Part shown: positions 42,140 to 51,768 of the stretch, one piece after another
How the letters are laid out: every line of letters begins with the position of its first letter
Position numbering within the stretch: position 1 is the first letter of the stretch
NCBI RefSeq assembly: GCF_900168325.1
Contig: NZ_FVZE01000001.1
Span: 1 to 64,000 of the forward strand
From: Novosphingobium mathurense
Lineage (GTDB): Bacteria > Pseudomonadota > Alphaproteobacteria > Sphingomonadales > Sphingomonadaceae
Direction: 5' to 3'
Length of the DNA: 64,000 bases
Notes under the pieces: generated by a model
Database searches by the model: none
Told to the model about the DNA's origin: nothing
Seen by the model: only the letters and a program-made list of their open reading frames with translations
Program-made: the position numbers and the translations under genes

Positions 42140-42934
42140 TTAAGGGATGTCCTCGCCTGTCTTCATCTGGACGGTGCCGTCGGTATTGACCTTGAGCAGC
42201 GCGTCATCCCTTTCGCAGAAGTATTCCGCCATCTCGTAATCCGGATCGCGCTTGTATTCGTACGTGAAAACGTACGGTTCGAGCAGGGTCTCGGGATCCT
42301 CGATGGAGATGACATTTTCCATCACATCCGGTCCCGTCAGTCGAATGCGCTCGGTGATGACCATTTTCAGACTATGGGGGATGTCGAAGAATCGGACGTC
42401 TTCCTTCACGCCCTTCGTGGTTACGATCAGGGTGTCGCCTTCCCACCGACCGGATGAGAAACCGTAGAATGACGGGTTGAGGTCTTCGAGCGCCGGCATC
42501 GGCCGGTTCAGGTAAATGCGCCGTGTTTGTGTGAAAAGTTCTGCCAGGACGGTGACTTGTCCGGGCGTTTGAAGAATCTCCAGCGGGAAGATGGCGGCCA
42601 TGATCCCAGGCATGCCTTCGGGAAGGCACAGCGTGCTGGGATCGACCAGGGGAGTGCCGGCAGCCAACATGGCCTCGCGTTTCGCGCGAAATTCCTTCCA
42701 TTCCGTCGCGTACGGTTCCTTGAGCCTGGGGCCGTCGCCCGGGACCGGAAATTCGATGAAGGCGTCTTCGGCGTCGCTGGTGTCATCGGGATAGGATTCC
42801 CAGATGCCAGAAATGTTCTGTCCCACGATCTGGCCGGCCTGAGCGCCCGCGATGGGGGTTTCGGCATTGACCGAGGTGCACAAACCTATCGATAGAGCTG
42901 TCGCTGAAAGTAAGGTTAGGCTTCTGAGACGCAT
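42140..42934 (-). CDS. Secreted hypothetical protein, paralogue of the 59172-59972 gene
   Basis: The 264-residue protein starts at the ATG at 42934, with a signal peptide (TLLSATALSIGLCTSVNA). The mature protein has ISGIWESYPDD, EFPVPGDGPRLKEPYATEW, CLPEGMPGIMAAIFPLEILQ and YGFSSGRWEGDTLIVTTKG, then FTYEYKRDP. The same blocks occur in the second copy at 59172. No function is established; the family is common in sphingomonads near TonB receptors and DUF6152 proteins, suggesting a periplasmic role in uptake or breakdown of a shared substrate class. Confidence 0.75.
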   Translation of the reverse strand: MRLRSLTLLSATALSIGLCTSVNAETPIAGAQAGQIVGQNISGIWESYPDDTSDAEDAFIEFPVPGDGPRLKEPYATEWKEFRAKREAMLAAGTPLVDPSTLCLPEGMPGIMAAIFPLEILQTPGQVTVLAELFTQTRRIYLNRPMPALEDLNPSFYGFSSGRWEGDTLIVTTKGVKEDVRFFDIPHSLKMVITERIRLTGPDVMENVISIEDPETLLEPYVFTYEYKRDPDYEMAEYFCERDDALLKVNTDGTVQMKTGEDIP

Positions 42935-43394
42935 GGGTTCTCCCTTAGATCCTGCCGATCGGAACGGCTTTCGATGTTCTGCCGGAAGCGGTATCGCGCG
43001 CAGGCTCGATCGCCAAGAGTTGAGATATTCGATCCATAATCTCTGGATCATATCAATGAGCTGTGATTTTACGAGCGGGCAGGCGAATACGGTCTATCGC
43101 AAGAACGCCTGTCGCAATTCATGAAGTGAGCTGCCGGGGCGAGGGTCTCTCTTGCCGCAGGTCCATTCACCTCGCACGCGGCTGGTTGAATGCGATACCT
43201 TGCAGCGCTGTTGGCTGTACCAGCTGTTACCACCCGCATTGCCGACTGGCAGGCTATTGGGCCACTCACGCAGTCTCTCGCGATGGCCCCTCACGCAGAA
43301 CCGGTTGTTGGCGGAAAATCCGGCCTTCTTGTCAAGATAACTCGGTGCCGAAGGGATGGGCGACCCGACAGCCGCCCGTTTCCCTGTCTTTTTC
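42935..43394. other. Non-coding gap
   Basis: This 460-base stretch between two minus-strand genes shows no convincing frame. It should hold the promoter of the secreted protein gene. Confidence 0.35.
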
Positions 43395-43961
43395 TTACGA
43401 CGCCGATCGCGAAGCATCGTCGATAATGTAGCGCCAGCCGCCATCGGCCTCCTTGCGCATCACCTCGATGCCGCCGCCGGTAAGTTCCTGCTTCACGCCA
43501 TCGGCGTTGAAGAAGTTCATGCGCCAGTGGTTGGTCGTCAGGGCGATGTTTTCATAGACCATGTGGCGACGATTACCCAAGACGATCTGGGGTTTCAGCG
43601 CCAACAGTCCTGCAAGGTCCGTGCGCACTGCGGCCTTGCCGGACAACGCCACGCCGTCGGGATTCACGTAGTAGACATCCTCAACATAGAGATCGACGAG
43701 GCCTTCGAGATCGCCGCTATTCATGCGCTCTTGCCAGGCGTCATAGAGTTTGTCGATATCGGTCACGGGAGGCACACCAGACGCTTTGGCCGGAACGGCG
43801 GCGCGGGCCGACCCACTGAAACCTGCTGCCAGCGCACCTGCGGCCATCATGCGAAGGAAGCACGAGCGGGTCACTCCGTCGTCGGTCCCCTCAGCGGCTT
43901 GGGTGGACACTTCATGGCCCTCAAAAGCACTTTGCCATGACTTGCGAATGGATCCGATCAC
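43395..43961 (-). CDS. SnoaL/NTF2-like protein with export signal
   Basis: The 188-residue protein probably starts at a GTG at 43961, 7 bases after GAGGAG; a longer frame goes to 44018. The segment RSCFLRMMAAGALAAGFSGSARA looks like an export signal. The mature part is an NTF2-like cone: IDKLYDAWQERMNSGDLEGLVDLY, VNPDGVALSGKAAV and HWRMNFFNADG, of the SnoaL/DUF4440 group, which includes isomerases and binding proteins. Substrate unknown. Confidence 0.75.
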   Translation of the reverse strand: MIGSIRKSWQSAFEGHEVSTQAAEGTDDGVTRSCFLRMMAAGALAAGFSGSARAAVPAKASGVPPVTDIDKLYDAWQERMNSGDLEGLVDLYVEDVYYVNPDGVALSGKAAVRTDLAGLLALKPQIVLGNRRHMVYENIALTTNHWRMNFFNADGVKQELTGGGIEVMRKEADGGWRYIIDDASRSAS

Positions 43962-44442
43962 ACTTTGGCTCCTCTGCGGGTCTTGCCTGGCGGGCGCTGC
44001 ACAATTGCCGCCAAGCACCTGATTAAAGTAACAGTTAGAGGCAGTTCAGCGCAGGCGTCAATTTCATCTTCGGCCTAAATCCCAATTGTTTCGGTCAGGG
44101 GTCGCGCCCGATCAGAGCCACGCGGACGGATCATGGCGAGGTTGGTCCCGGATGATCGAACAGGCCCGGTTTTCGCCTGTTTGTCTGCCTTGAGCAATGC
44201 TGGATCGGGCGGGTTGGGGCGTATGCTCACGACGCCGCCCAGGGCCCTGTCGCTGCCCCGATTGAGGTCACGTAGGCCGAAATTGCAATGTATTCGAGAA
44301 TGAGGGCAATTCTGTCAGCGCCCGGACATGCCATTTTAGGCTCAAACTAATTACAGGCATACGGTCATGCCCTTTCAGGGTGATCCGGCTTGGCGCGCCA
44401 AGGTCCTGCCAGCCGGCAGGGAGAGCGGTCACGGTCGGATCG
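43962..44442. other. Divergent control region
   Basis: The stretch between the SnoaL-like gene (minus) and the PepSY gene (plus) has no convincing gene. It must hold both promoters, but I cannot assign boxes with confidence. Confidence 0.35.
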
Positions 44443-45816
44443 ATGAATGGGCTGCAAGGGAGCGTTGATTTTGGAGCTGGCAGGTTGAGCGGTCCGTCGC
44501 AAGTTCAGTCACTTTTCACAAAGGTCCATCGTTACGTTGGGCTGACGCTTGCGTTTTTCCTCATCATCATCGCCGGCACAGGCAGCATAATCGCGTTTTA
44601 TGACGATTTGGAGCGCACCTTCAACGCGCGCATGCGCGTCGTCGTACCGCAGGAAAAGGGATGGACGTTGGATGACGCGCTGCGGGTCCGAGCGCAGCTT
44701 GAGGCGCAGGACCCGCGTTCGCACGTTTTCTCTCTGCAATTTCCGCAGAAGCCCGATGAAGCGCTGTTTTCCAGGGTCATGCCGGCCATCGATCCGGTTT
44801 CCGGGCGGCCTTTCGAGATCGACTACGATGAAGTCTTCGCCAATCCCTATACCGGCGAACGGCTTGGCCAGCGGGTGATTGGTGCGGCTACGCTGCGGCC
44901 GGAAGGCCTGCCTTCGTTCCTCTATTACCTCCACTACGCGCTGATCTTCCCGCTCGGGCTGGGTATTCTGCTGATCGGCTCACTGGGTCTGGTCTGGGCC
45001 TTCGAAGTCCTGACCGGCATCTATCTGACACTTCCGCCCAAGCCCAAGAAAAGCAAGGCGGGCAACCCTCCGCGGCCTTTCCTCAAGCGTTGGTCGACAT
45101 CGTGGAAGGTCAGCAAGGGGAACAATTCGAACCGCTTTATTCTCGATCTGCACCGGGCTTCGGGACTTTGGCTGTGGGCGCTGTTGCTGATTTTCGCGGT
45201 GTCCGGTTTTGCAATGAATCTTGGCGGCTATTACGCGGCCATTGTCAGCAAGTTTGCGGATTACGAACACTTCCAGGAGGCTCCGCCGCGCCCGCCCTTG
45301 AAGGAACCGCTGCTCAACCCACCGGTAGACTGGTTTCAGGCTGCGGAACTCGGGCAGCGTTATTTCGCGGAGCAGGCCCGGGTCGAGGGCTTTACGCTCG
45401 GCAAGCCGGCCGCCCTCGAATACCGCCGCGATCTCGGCCTCTATTTCTTCCTGATGCACACGTCGCGCGATCTGCTCGACGGGCAGGGCAACCCGACTGA
45501 GACGAATTCGCCCGCCACTGCCGCGACCATTGCAATCGACGCGCGCGATGGCCGGTTCGTCGGGCTGCAACTGCCCCGGGGCCAGCGTTCCGGGAATACC
45601 GTTACGAGCTGGCTGATGGCGCTGCACGTGACCGCGATCGGCGGACGTCCGGTACAGATTGCGGTCTCCCTTTTCGGCCTGCTTGTGGTGGGCATTTCCG
45701 TAACTGGCGTTCTTCTGTGGTGGCGTCGGCGCAAGGCGCGCCGTCCCAAGCCTCGGCGAGCGGCAAACGTTCCAAATCCGAAGGGCGAACCGGCCAAGGG
45801 CGGTGCGACCCGGTGA
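44443..45816 (+). CDS. PepSY-domain membrane protein
   Basis: The 457-residue protein has the PepSY_TM layout: a first helix (FTKVHRYVGLTLAFFLIIIAGTGSIIAFYDD), a periplasmic PepSY-like part, then helices at FPLGLGILLIGSLGLVWAF, LHRASGLWLWALLLIFAVSGFAM and IAVSLFGLLVVGISVTGVLLWW, and a basic tail. Such proteins beside TonB receptors often reduce or handle ferric siderophores. It is followed 46 bases later by a TonB receptor in the same direction. Confidence 0.85.
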   Translation: MNGLQGSVDFGAGRLSGPSQVQSLFTKVHRYVGLTLAFFLIIIAGTGSIIAFYDDLERTFNARMRVVVPQEKGWTLDDALRVRAQLEAQDPRSHVFSLQFPQKPDEALFSRVMPAIDPVSGRPFEIDYDEVFANPYTGERLGQRVIGAATLRPEGLPSFLYYLHYALIFPLGLGILLIGSLGLVWAFEVLTGIYLTLPPKPKKSKAGNPPRPFLKRWSTSWKVSKGNNSNRFILDLHRASGLWLWALLLIFAVSGFAMNLGGYYAAIVSKFADYEHFQEAPPRPPLKEPLLNPPVDWFQAAELGQRYFAEQARVEGFTLGKPAALEYRRDLGLYFFLMHTSRDLLDGQGNPTETNSPATAATIAIDARDGRFVGLQLPRGQRSGNTVTSWLMALHVTAIGGRPVQIAVSLFGLLVVGISVTGVLLWWRRRKARRPKPRRAANVPNPKGEPAKGGATR

Positions 45817-45862
45817 TATTGGTAAATTAGGCAAGACAATCAATGAAGACGGGGAATACAAA

Positions 45863-48112
45863 ATGAGGAAATCTACGCGATACCTTTTCAGGCTCTCCTG
45901 CATGCCAATATCCGGAGTGGTCCTGCTTGCGTTGAACGCCGCGCCGGCAATGGCGCAGACCAGCGCCGACAGCACGGCCGTGGGCAATGAGATCCTGGTT
46001 ACCGCCCAGAAGAGGGAAGAGCGTCTCAAGGACGTCCCGGTGCCGGTCACGGCCGTCGGGGGCGAGGACATGCTGGCGCAGAACCAGACCAAGGCGCAGG
46101 AATTCTTCGCCAGCGTACCGGGCGTGAACCTGCAGTTCCAGAACAACCGCGCGCAGCTGGCGATCCGCGGCATCACGACCAGCCCGGTGACGGGAAACCC
46201 GGTTGTGGGCTTCACAGTTGATGACGTGCCTTACGGTTCGTCCACCGGGCAGGGCGGTCTGTTCGGCGCGGCGCCTGACCTCGACCCGTCCGAACTTGCA
46301 CGCGTGGAGGTTCTGCGCGGACCGCAGGGCACGCTCTACGGCGCCAGCAGCATGGGCGGCCTGGTCAAGTATGTTACGGTCGATCCCGACCTTGACGGCC
46401 TTAGCGGTTCGGTCGGCGCGGGTGCGCACATGATCCACAAGGGTGGCCAGTCGCTCGGATACAACCTGCGTGGCGCGATCAACGTACCACTGGGCGACAC
46501 CTTTGCCGTGCGCGCCAGCGCCTACACGCGCAAGGAGCCCGGCTACATCGACAATGTTCGCACCGGCAAGAAGGATGTGAACTCGTCGCGGGTGACCGGC
46601 GGACGGCTGGCTGCGCTTTGGCAGGCTTCGGATACCTTCTCGATCAAGCTCAACGCCCTTTACCAGGTGCGCGACATCTATGGTTCTTCGAATGTCGATT
46701 CGACGACGGGTTCGTTTTACAAGCAGACCGATCAGATCGGGGCCGGCCGCAGTCAGTCCGACGTCCAGCTGTACAGCGCCCAGATCAATGCCGATCTGGG
46801 GGGTGTGGACCTGACGTCGATCACCGCCTATTCGCGCGCCACCAATTACGACTTCATCGATTTCACGGCATCGCCGCTGACGGCCTTCCTGTTCCCGGCG
46901 ATCTTCCCCCCCGAAATCACGGAATTCGGCAACGTGTTCCGGCAGGTCTACAACGTGGGCAAGTTCTCGCATGAAACGCGTCTGTCCGGCACGGTAGGCA
47001 GCAATATCGACTGGATTGTCGGCGGCTTCTACACGCGGGAATCCGGCAAGTACGATGTCGATGCCTTTGCCACCAATCCTGACGATGGCAGCATCTACGG
47101 CAATCCGGTGGTCTGGCGCGACAAGATCAAGTATCGGGAATACGCGGGCTTCGCCAATCTGACGGCCAGACTGTCCGATCAGTTCGATATCCAGTTCGGC
47201 GGACGCTACAGCAAGAACAACCAGCGCATGCTCCACCGCGAATGGTTCCAGGGTCTGCCTTATCCCGCAGAGCCGTTTGCCGGCGTTACCAGGCCGAAGG
47301 CCAGCGGCAGTGCTTTCACTTACCAGATCACGCCCCGGTTCAAGCCGACGCCCGATCACATGATCTATGCCCGCCTCGCCACGGGTTACCGCCCGGGAGG
47401 CCCCAACGCTGCCTGCAGTGAAGATCCGGTCGAGCCGGTGCCCTGCCAGTTCCGTCCGGACAAGACCACGAACTACGAGCTGGGCGCGAAGGGCGATCTG
47501 CTGGGCCGGATGCTGTCCTACGATTTCTCGGTGTTCAACATCGACTGGAAAGACATCCAGATCACGCAGGTGTCCTCGCTCGGCACGTTCACCTATAACA
47601 GCAATGCAGGCAAGGCGCGCAGCCGTGGCTTCGAGATCGCGTTCGAATCCCGGCCGGTCGATGGGCTGACCCTGAAGGCGTGGTGGGCCTATGTCGACGC
47701 CAACCTGCGCGAGGAGTTCGCCTCCGGTACGGTCTACGCCGTAAGGGGTGATCGTCTGCCGTACTCGAGCAAGAACTCGGGCCGGTTCTCGTTCGACTAC
47801 GATACCGCGGTATCCGACAGGACCAAGGTCTCCTTCGGCGGGTCCGCGACCTATGTCGGGGAACGCAAGGGCGAATTCGTGCCCTTCGAAGATGCGGCGC
47901 CGTTCCGCGCGTCCTACCCCGGCTATGTCCAGTTTGACATCAATGCCGGAGTTGAGTTCGATAACTGGAACCTTCGCGTCTTCGTCCAGAACCTGACCAA
48001 CAAGAATGGCGTGATCGGCGGCGGTTTCTATAACCAGAGCACTTTCAACGCAGACTGGTTCAACTACGTTCAGCCGCGCACGATCGGTCTGAACATCGAA
48101 CACTCGTTCTGA
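45863..48112 (+). CDS. TonB-dependent receptor
   Basis: The 749-residue protein starts at the ATG at 45863; the signal peptide ends at AMAQ. The plug has NEILVTAQKREERLKDVPVPV, LAIRGITTSP and ARVEVLRGPQGTLYGASSMGGLV. The barrel ends in PRTIGLNIEHSF with the expected terminal Phe. It is probably co-transcribed with the PepSY gene, which hints at an iron chelate as ligand; the sequence alone does not show it. Confidence 0.93.
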   Translation: MRKSTRYLFRLSCMPISGVVLLALNAAPAMAQTSADSTAVGNEILVTAQKREERLKDVPVPVTAVGGEDMLAQNQTKAQEFFASVPGVNLQFQNNRAQLAIRGITTSPVTGNPVVGFTVDDVPYGSSTGQGGLFGAAPDLDPSELARVEVLRGPQGTLYGASSMGGLVKYVTVDPDLDGLSGSVGAGAHMIHKGGQSLGYNLRGAINVPLGDTFAVRASAYTRKEPGYIDNVRTGKKDVNSSRVTGGRLAALWQASDTFSIKLNALYQVRDIYGSSNVDSTTGSFYKQTDQIGAGRSQSDVQLYSAQINADLGGVDLTSITAYSRATNYDFIDFTASPLTAFLFPAIFPPEITEFGNVFRQVYNVGKFSHETRLSGTVGSNIDWIVGGFYTRESGKYDVDAFATNPDDGSIYGNPVVWRDKIKYREYAGFANLTARLSDQFDIQFGGRYSKNNQRMLHREWFQGLPYPAEPFAGVTRPKASGSAFTYQITPRFKPTPDHMIYARLATGYRPGGPNAACSEDPVEPVPCQFRPDKTTNYELGAKGDLLGRMLSYDFSVFNIDWKDIQITQVSSLGTFTYNSNAGKARSRGFEIAFESRPVDGLTLKAWWAYVDANLREEFASGTVYAVRGDRLPYSSKNSGRFSFDYDTAVSDRTKVSFGGSATYVGERKGEFVPFEDAAPFRASYPGYVQFDINAGVEFDNWNLRVFVQNLTNKNGVIGGGFYNQSTFNADWFNYVQPRTIGLNIEHSF

Positions 48113-48120
48113 TCGGACGA

Positions 48121-48206
48121 ACCGACCGGCGCACCTGGCGCCGGTCGGTTCAGGTCATGCGAAAAGGGCCGCAGCGGGGTGATCCGCTGCGGCCCTTTCT
48201 CGTTTT
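48121..48206. terminator. Two tandem hairpins between convergent genes
   Basis: ACCGACCGGCGC (48121-48132) pairs perfectly with GCGCCGGTCGGT (48138-48149). AAAGGGCCGCAGCGG (48163-48177) pairs perfectly with CCGCTGCGGCCCTTT (48184-48198) and is followed by CTCGTTTT. The second hairpin has A/T at both sides and should work in both directions, for the receptor gene and for the minus-strand operon ending at 48223. Confidence 0.85.
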
Positions 48207-48222
48207 GTGGACCGGTTTTGAA

Positions 48223-48840
48223 TTACCGGGGGTTGGGGGAAAGTTCCCGATCCTGCTCGGTCCGTCCGTCGAGCACCTTCGAGCCGACAATCCGGCCCGA
48301 TGTGACGAGTGTCAGGCGCACGGTCGACAGCCCCCGGTTCTGCCAGTGCCAGCCGTGAATTCCCGAGAAGGCCGCGACGTAACGGCCATGCTGTTGATTG
48401 CCCTTGGCGATCGCGTAGCTTTCGGTGAGGGCTTCGCCTCCTTCGAACGGATGGGCATGCATGTCGTAGTTGAGCGGACCATCGGCGCTCCACGAAAAGA
48501 CAATCGGGGCATCCTTGTCGAGAACGTATTTGAGCTCGATCTCCTGATAGGGTTGCAGCTCGTACGTCCAATGGTCGCTTTGACCCGGCTCCGGTGCGAG
48601 GGCCGTGTCGCTTGGAGTCAGAACGCCCTTGCGCTTCAGCCCGCGTTCAAGCGTTTCGCCTGCCTGCGGATTGGCGATCTCGGTCAGACCGCTTGCCTCG
48701 CCAAGCCCGGTGGGGTCGATGCCGAACTCGGCAGGGAAGACGAAAACCACTGCAATGGCTGTCACTGTCGCAACAGCAGCAGCGCCGAGCAAAACGATCT
48801 TGCCGCGGCTTGGCGTGCCGGTCGGTTGTTCATCGGTCAT
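48223..48840 (-). CDS. Transmembrane anchor protein of a HupE operon
   Basis: The 205-residue protein has one N-terminal membrane segment (KIVLLGAAAVATVTAIAVVFVF) and a periplasmic domain with HWTYELQPYQEIELKYVLDK, APIVFSWSADGPLNYDMHAHP and SGIHGWHWQNRG. Proteins of this type are annotated as transmembrane anchor proteins next to HupE/UreJ genes. The His/Trp-rich motifs could bind metal (inference). It overlaps the HupE gene by 4 bases. Confidence 0.75.
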   Translation of the reverse strand: MTDEQPTGTPSRGKIVLLGAAAVATVTAIAVVFVFPAEFGIDPTGLGEASGLTEIANPQAGETLERGLKRKGVLTPSDTALAPEPGQSDHWTYELQPYQEIELKYVLDKDAPIVFSWSADGPLNYDMHAHPFEGGEALTESYAIAKGNQQHGRYVAAFSGIHGWHWQNRGLSTVRLTLVTSGRIVGSKVLDGRTEQDRELSPNPR

Positions 48841-49520
48841 GATATGAAATACTCCCGTGTCTGGTCGAGCATGATCGCTGCCCCGCCTGCCACCAGGACC
48901 CAGTTTGCAACTCGCGCACCGGACTTGAAGCCCGGGCGGCTGCGCCAGAGGTTGAGCAGGGAGACGACGAAGAACAGGACGAGGATCTGGCCCAGTTCCA
49001 CGCCCAGATTGAAGCTCAACAGATTGATCACCAGCCCATGGTTGGAAATCGAAAGGTCGAGCAGTTTTGTGGCAAGGCCCAGGCCGTGGCAGAGCCCGAA
49101 GACGAGAACCGCCAGACGGGTATCGAACGTCCAGCCCAGTTTGCGCAGGAGGCCGAGGTTTTCGGTCCCCTTGTAGATGATTGACAGGCCGATGATCGCG
49201 TCCACGATATGGCTGTTCGCGCCGGTATGGAACAGCACGCCGAGAAGCAGGGTCAGCGAATGTCCGATCGTGAACATCGAAACGTAGAGGACCACGTCGC
49301 GCAGTCGATAGAGGAACATGACCACGCCGATCAGGAACAGGATGTGATCGTACCCGGTGACCATGTGTTTCGCGCCCAGGTACAGAAACGGCACGACCGC
49401 CGGACCCTGGGTTGCCGTGACGAAGGCGCGGTCGCCTTGCGCCACGGCGTGCGCCATGGCCAGATCAGGCCAGACCAGTAGGCAGGCAAGCGCCGCGACC
49501 AACCATGCGATGCGCGGCAT
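48837..49520 (-). CDS. HupE/UreJ-family membrane protein
   Basis: The 227-residue protein has a signal-like N-terminus and about six helices. The conserved histidines lie in MVTGYDHILFLIGVV, SMFTIGHSLTLLLG and LVFGLCHGLGLATKL. HupE/UreJ proteins are thought to move nickel or other metals. No hydrogenase or urease gene is near, so the metal and the client are unknown. It shares one base with the cytochrome stop upstream. Confidence 0.85.
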   Translation of the reverse strand: MPRIAWLVAALACLLVWPDLAMAHAVAQGDRAFVTATQGPAVVPFLYLGAKHMVTGYDHILFLIGVVMFLYRLRDVVLYVSMFTIGHSLTLLLGVLFHTGANSHIVDAIIGLSIIYKGTENLGLLRKLGWTFDTRLAVLVFGLCHGLGLATKLLDLSISNHGLVINLLSFNLGVELGQILVLFFVVSLLNLWRSRPGFKSGARVANWVLVAGGAAIMLDQTREYFIS

Positions 49521-50011
49521 CAGGGTTGCGTACCTGTGCTCTCATCGGTCGGGATGCCCGGGGCCACGCTCACGGGGTTGGGCATATATACTTCGTGGCA
49601 GGCACTGCAGACGTTGTAGAGCGTGCCGCCGACCTCGAGCACCTTGTCGGGGTCATGCGATTGGGCTGCGGCTTCGGCCTGACCTGCCACGTCGACAAGA
49701 CCCTTGGCATAGTCTTTCCAGTCCGCACCGCGGCCTGCAGCATATTCAGGCTCCTGCAGTGTTGCCCCATACTTTTTCAGGGCGCGGGCACCCTCGAGGA
49801 CTTCTTGCCATTCCGCCGCGGTTTGCGGCACGATCTCGCGCGAGCCATTCTCGTCGCTGATGAACTGCACGGCGTTCCAGAAGGTTTCCGCGGCAGGCTG
49901 GACATGCAGGAGCATCTCCGCCTTGATGTCGGCGGCCTTTGGTTCTTCCTGTGCCGAGCATCCGCTGCATAACAAGATCGTTGCGGCACTGATTGCGAGT
50001 ATTCTTCCCAT
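49520..50011 (-). CDS. Cytochrome c-like lipoprotein
   Basis: The 163-residue protein has a lipoprotein-like signal (ATILLCSGCSAQ). Its mature part is helical (AAETFWNAVQF, AAEWQEVLEGARALKKYG) and has one heme-binding CSACH (135-139) near the C-terminus, as in cytochrome c'-like four-helix proteins. It is the first gene of the operon with HupE and the anchor protein; GAGGGG precedes the ATG. Confidence 0.8.
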   Translation of the reverse strand: MGRILAISAATILLCSGCSAQEEPKAADIKAEMLLHVQPAAETFWNAVQFISDENGSREIVPQTAAEWQEVLEGARALKKYGATLQEPEYAAGRGADWKDYAKGLVDVAGQAEAAAQSHDPDKVLEVGGTLYNVCSACHEVYMPNPVSVAPGIPTDESTGTQP

Positions 50012-50490
50012 TGTTGCCCCTCGTTGCAGATCGCTGGCCGCGATGCGGCACTTCTGTCGAAGTTCTGTCAGCCATGCGCGTGCAACGGAAATGATTTGCG
50101 GTAACTTTTAGGTTACACGCCCGTCACGATCGGAAGGACAGACGGGGCCGGGCATTGCAAGTTCGCCGCCTGAGCCGGTTTCAGGCAGGTTTTGGCCCTG
50201 CGCGCTGCCGGCAGGTGGATTGCGGAGCTGTTGCGCGATGCGCCCCACGGTCCGGCGATCCGTACCCGTATCGAACCGTTTCACCACGTTCAACGGGCCC
50301 ATCAGGTGGCGTCGGTGGGAACTGTCTGGCGAGGATATGCCCGGGAAGGGGGAGTCAATTCCTGCTATGCGCCGCACGTCGCGGTTTCGAGCACCATACT
50401 GAGACTGCCTGCAAGAATGGGTCGGTCGGTACGAACGCAATCAGGCCGGATCTACACGACATCGCCATCTTCAACTTCGGGCTTCAGGCT
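50012..50490. other. Non-coding gap with a 7-bp tandem repeat
   Basis: No gene is visible. The promoter of the cytochrome operon (reading left) must lie near 50020-50120. GGCTTCA is repeated three times at 50480-50500, running into the stop codon of the AraC-type gene. Confidence 0.4.
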
Positions 50491-51561
50491 TCAGGCTTCA
50501 GGCCTGCGCAGGAACCGGCCCGGGGAAACGCCGGTCCAGTCCTTGAAGGCGCGGGAGAAGACTGCGGTGTCGGAATAGCCCAACTGCTCGGCGGCCACCG
50601 CCAGCGAGATTCCCGGCTTGGACAGGATTGTCCGGGCCCTTTCCTTGCGGGCTTCTTGAAGGAGTTCCCGGAACGATGTGCCTTCCTCGGTCAGGCGCCG
50701 ACGCAGCGAGCGTTCCGAGAGCTTGAGTTCCGCCGCGACCGTGACGCAGCCGACATGTGTCCGTCCGAGCCAGCGCGCGATGACGTCTTTCGTCAGGGAC
50801 ACGATACTCTCGTTCGGTGCTGCTTCCGGCCCCATCAGATCGAGCAGGTGCCATTCGAGGATGTTTCGCAGCTTGAGGTCTTCCGAGGGAACCGCACTGA
50901 CGAAAGGCTGGTCAAGGTCATCGTTCCGGATCACCAGGCCGTTGGCCAGTTGATTGCCCACGACAGGTGCCCGGAAAAATTGCTCCAGACGGTTCTCGCG
51001 GTTCTTGATCGCATGTTCGAAATGCACACCGGCAGGGGCCCATTTCGGGGTCGTGAGTTGCCTCGCCAGATTGACGAAGCTCGAAATGGCGAACTCGGCA
51101 TCCTGAGCCCGCGGCCAGACGTTTTCATCCTCGATGCGATACCAATAGGTCGTGGTCTCGTGATCGCGCTGGCAGTCGAACAGCGTCCGGGTTTGCATGC
51201 GCGACTGGAACAGCCCGAGATAGTTCATTGCACCCCGCAGCGTTCCCGAAGCGCGCAGCAGTGCGTAGAACGGTCCCATGTCCGCCAGACCGAAATTCAT
51301 TCCCACTTCAAGCCCCAGATAAGGGCGCTGGAACTTGTGCGCCGCCTGTTCCATAAAGGCGACATAGCGATGGAGCGGTATGAAATCGTAAGGTGTTTCA
51401 AGCTGCGACCGAAACAATCCATGTTCGCGTAGCAGTGGATCGATCCGCTTGCCCACATCGGACAGCACGTCGAGCAGGGCCTTCAGAAAAAGCAGCCGGA
51501 TCGTTCCCAGATTGCCTTTCGATTGGCCTTCGGAGGGCGGGAGAGAATTGGCTTCCAGCAT
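50491..51561 (-). CDS. AraC-family regulator
   Basis: The 356-residue protein (ATG at 51561; an upstream TTG at 51612 is possible) has the N-terminal ligand-binding domain of the OruR/ArgR-like AraC group (PLHRYVAFMEQAAHKF, PYLGLEVGMNFGLADMGPF). The C-terminal double HTH reads TVAAELKLSERSLRRRLTEEGTSFRELL and SLAVAAEQLGYSDTAVFSRAFKDWTG. It is divergent from the catabolic cluster at 51769 and probably activates it with an amine or amino acid as inducer. Confidence 0.9.
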   Translation of the reverse strand: MLEANSLPPSEGQSKGNLGTIRLLFLKALLDVLSDVGKRIDPLLREHGLFRSQLETPYDFIPLHRYVAFMEQAAHKFQRPYLGLEVGMNFGLADMGPFYALLRASGTLRGAMNYLGLFQSRMQTRTLFDCQRDHETTTYWYRIEDENVWPRAQDAEFAISSFVNLARQLTTPKWAPAGVHFEHAIKNRENRLEQFFRAPVVGNQLANGLVIRNDDLDQPFVSAVPSEDLKLRNILEWHLLDLMGPEAAPNESIVSLTKDVIARWLGRTHVGCVTVAAELKLSERSLRRRLTEEGTSFRELLQEARKERARTILSKPGISLAVAAEQLGYSDTAVFSRAFKDWTGVSPGRFLRRPEA

Positions 51562-51768
51562 GATAGAGATGGATACTGGCCGATTATGCAAATGGTCAAT
51601 CCCTAGCTGCAATTTACAGTAATCATGGGAGGGCCGAAACCGCGCAATAAGCTGTCAGGTGTCGGTCTTGGCTGCGAATAATGGGAAAAGCGGCAAATAA
51701 AAGGTGTGCATGTGTCCGATTTGAGCTCCGATGCCCAAGTGGCTCCAGAAGCTGTTCACGCCGTGAGG

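Noticed and set aside
45827..48103. 758-codon open frame on the minus strand
   Set aside because: It lies fully opposite the TonB receptor, which has a signal peptide, plug motifs and terminal Phe. High GC makes such shadow frames common.
50155..51432. Long open frame on the plus strand opposite the AraC gene
   Set aside because: It is antisense to a clear AraC regulator, has no motif, and its codons mirror the real gene.
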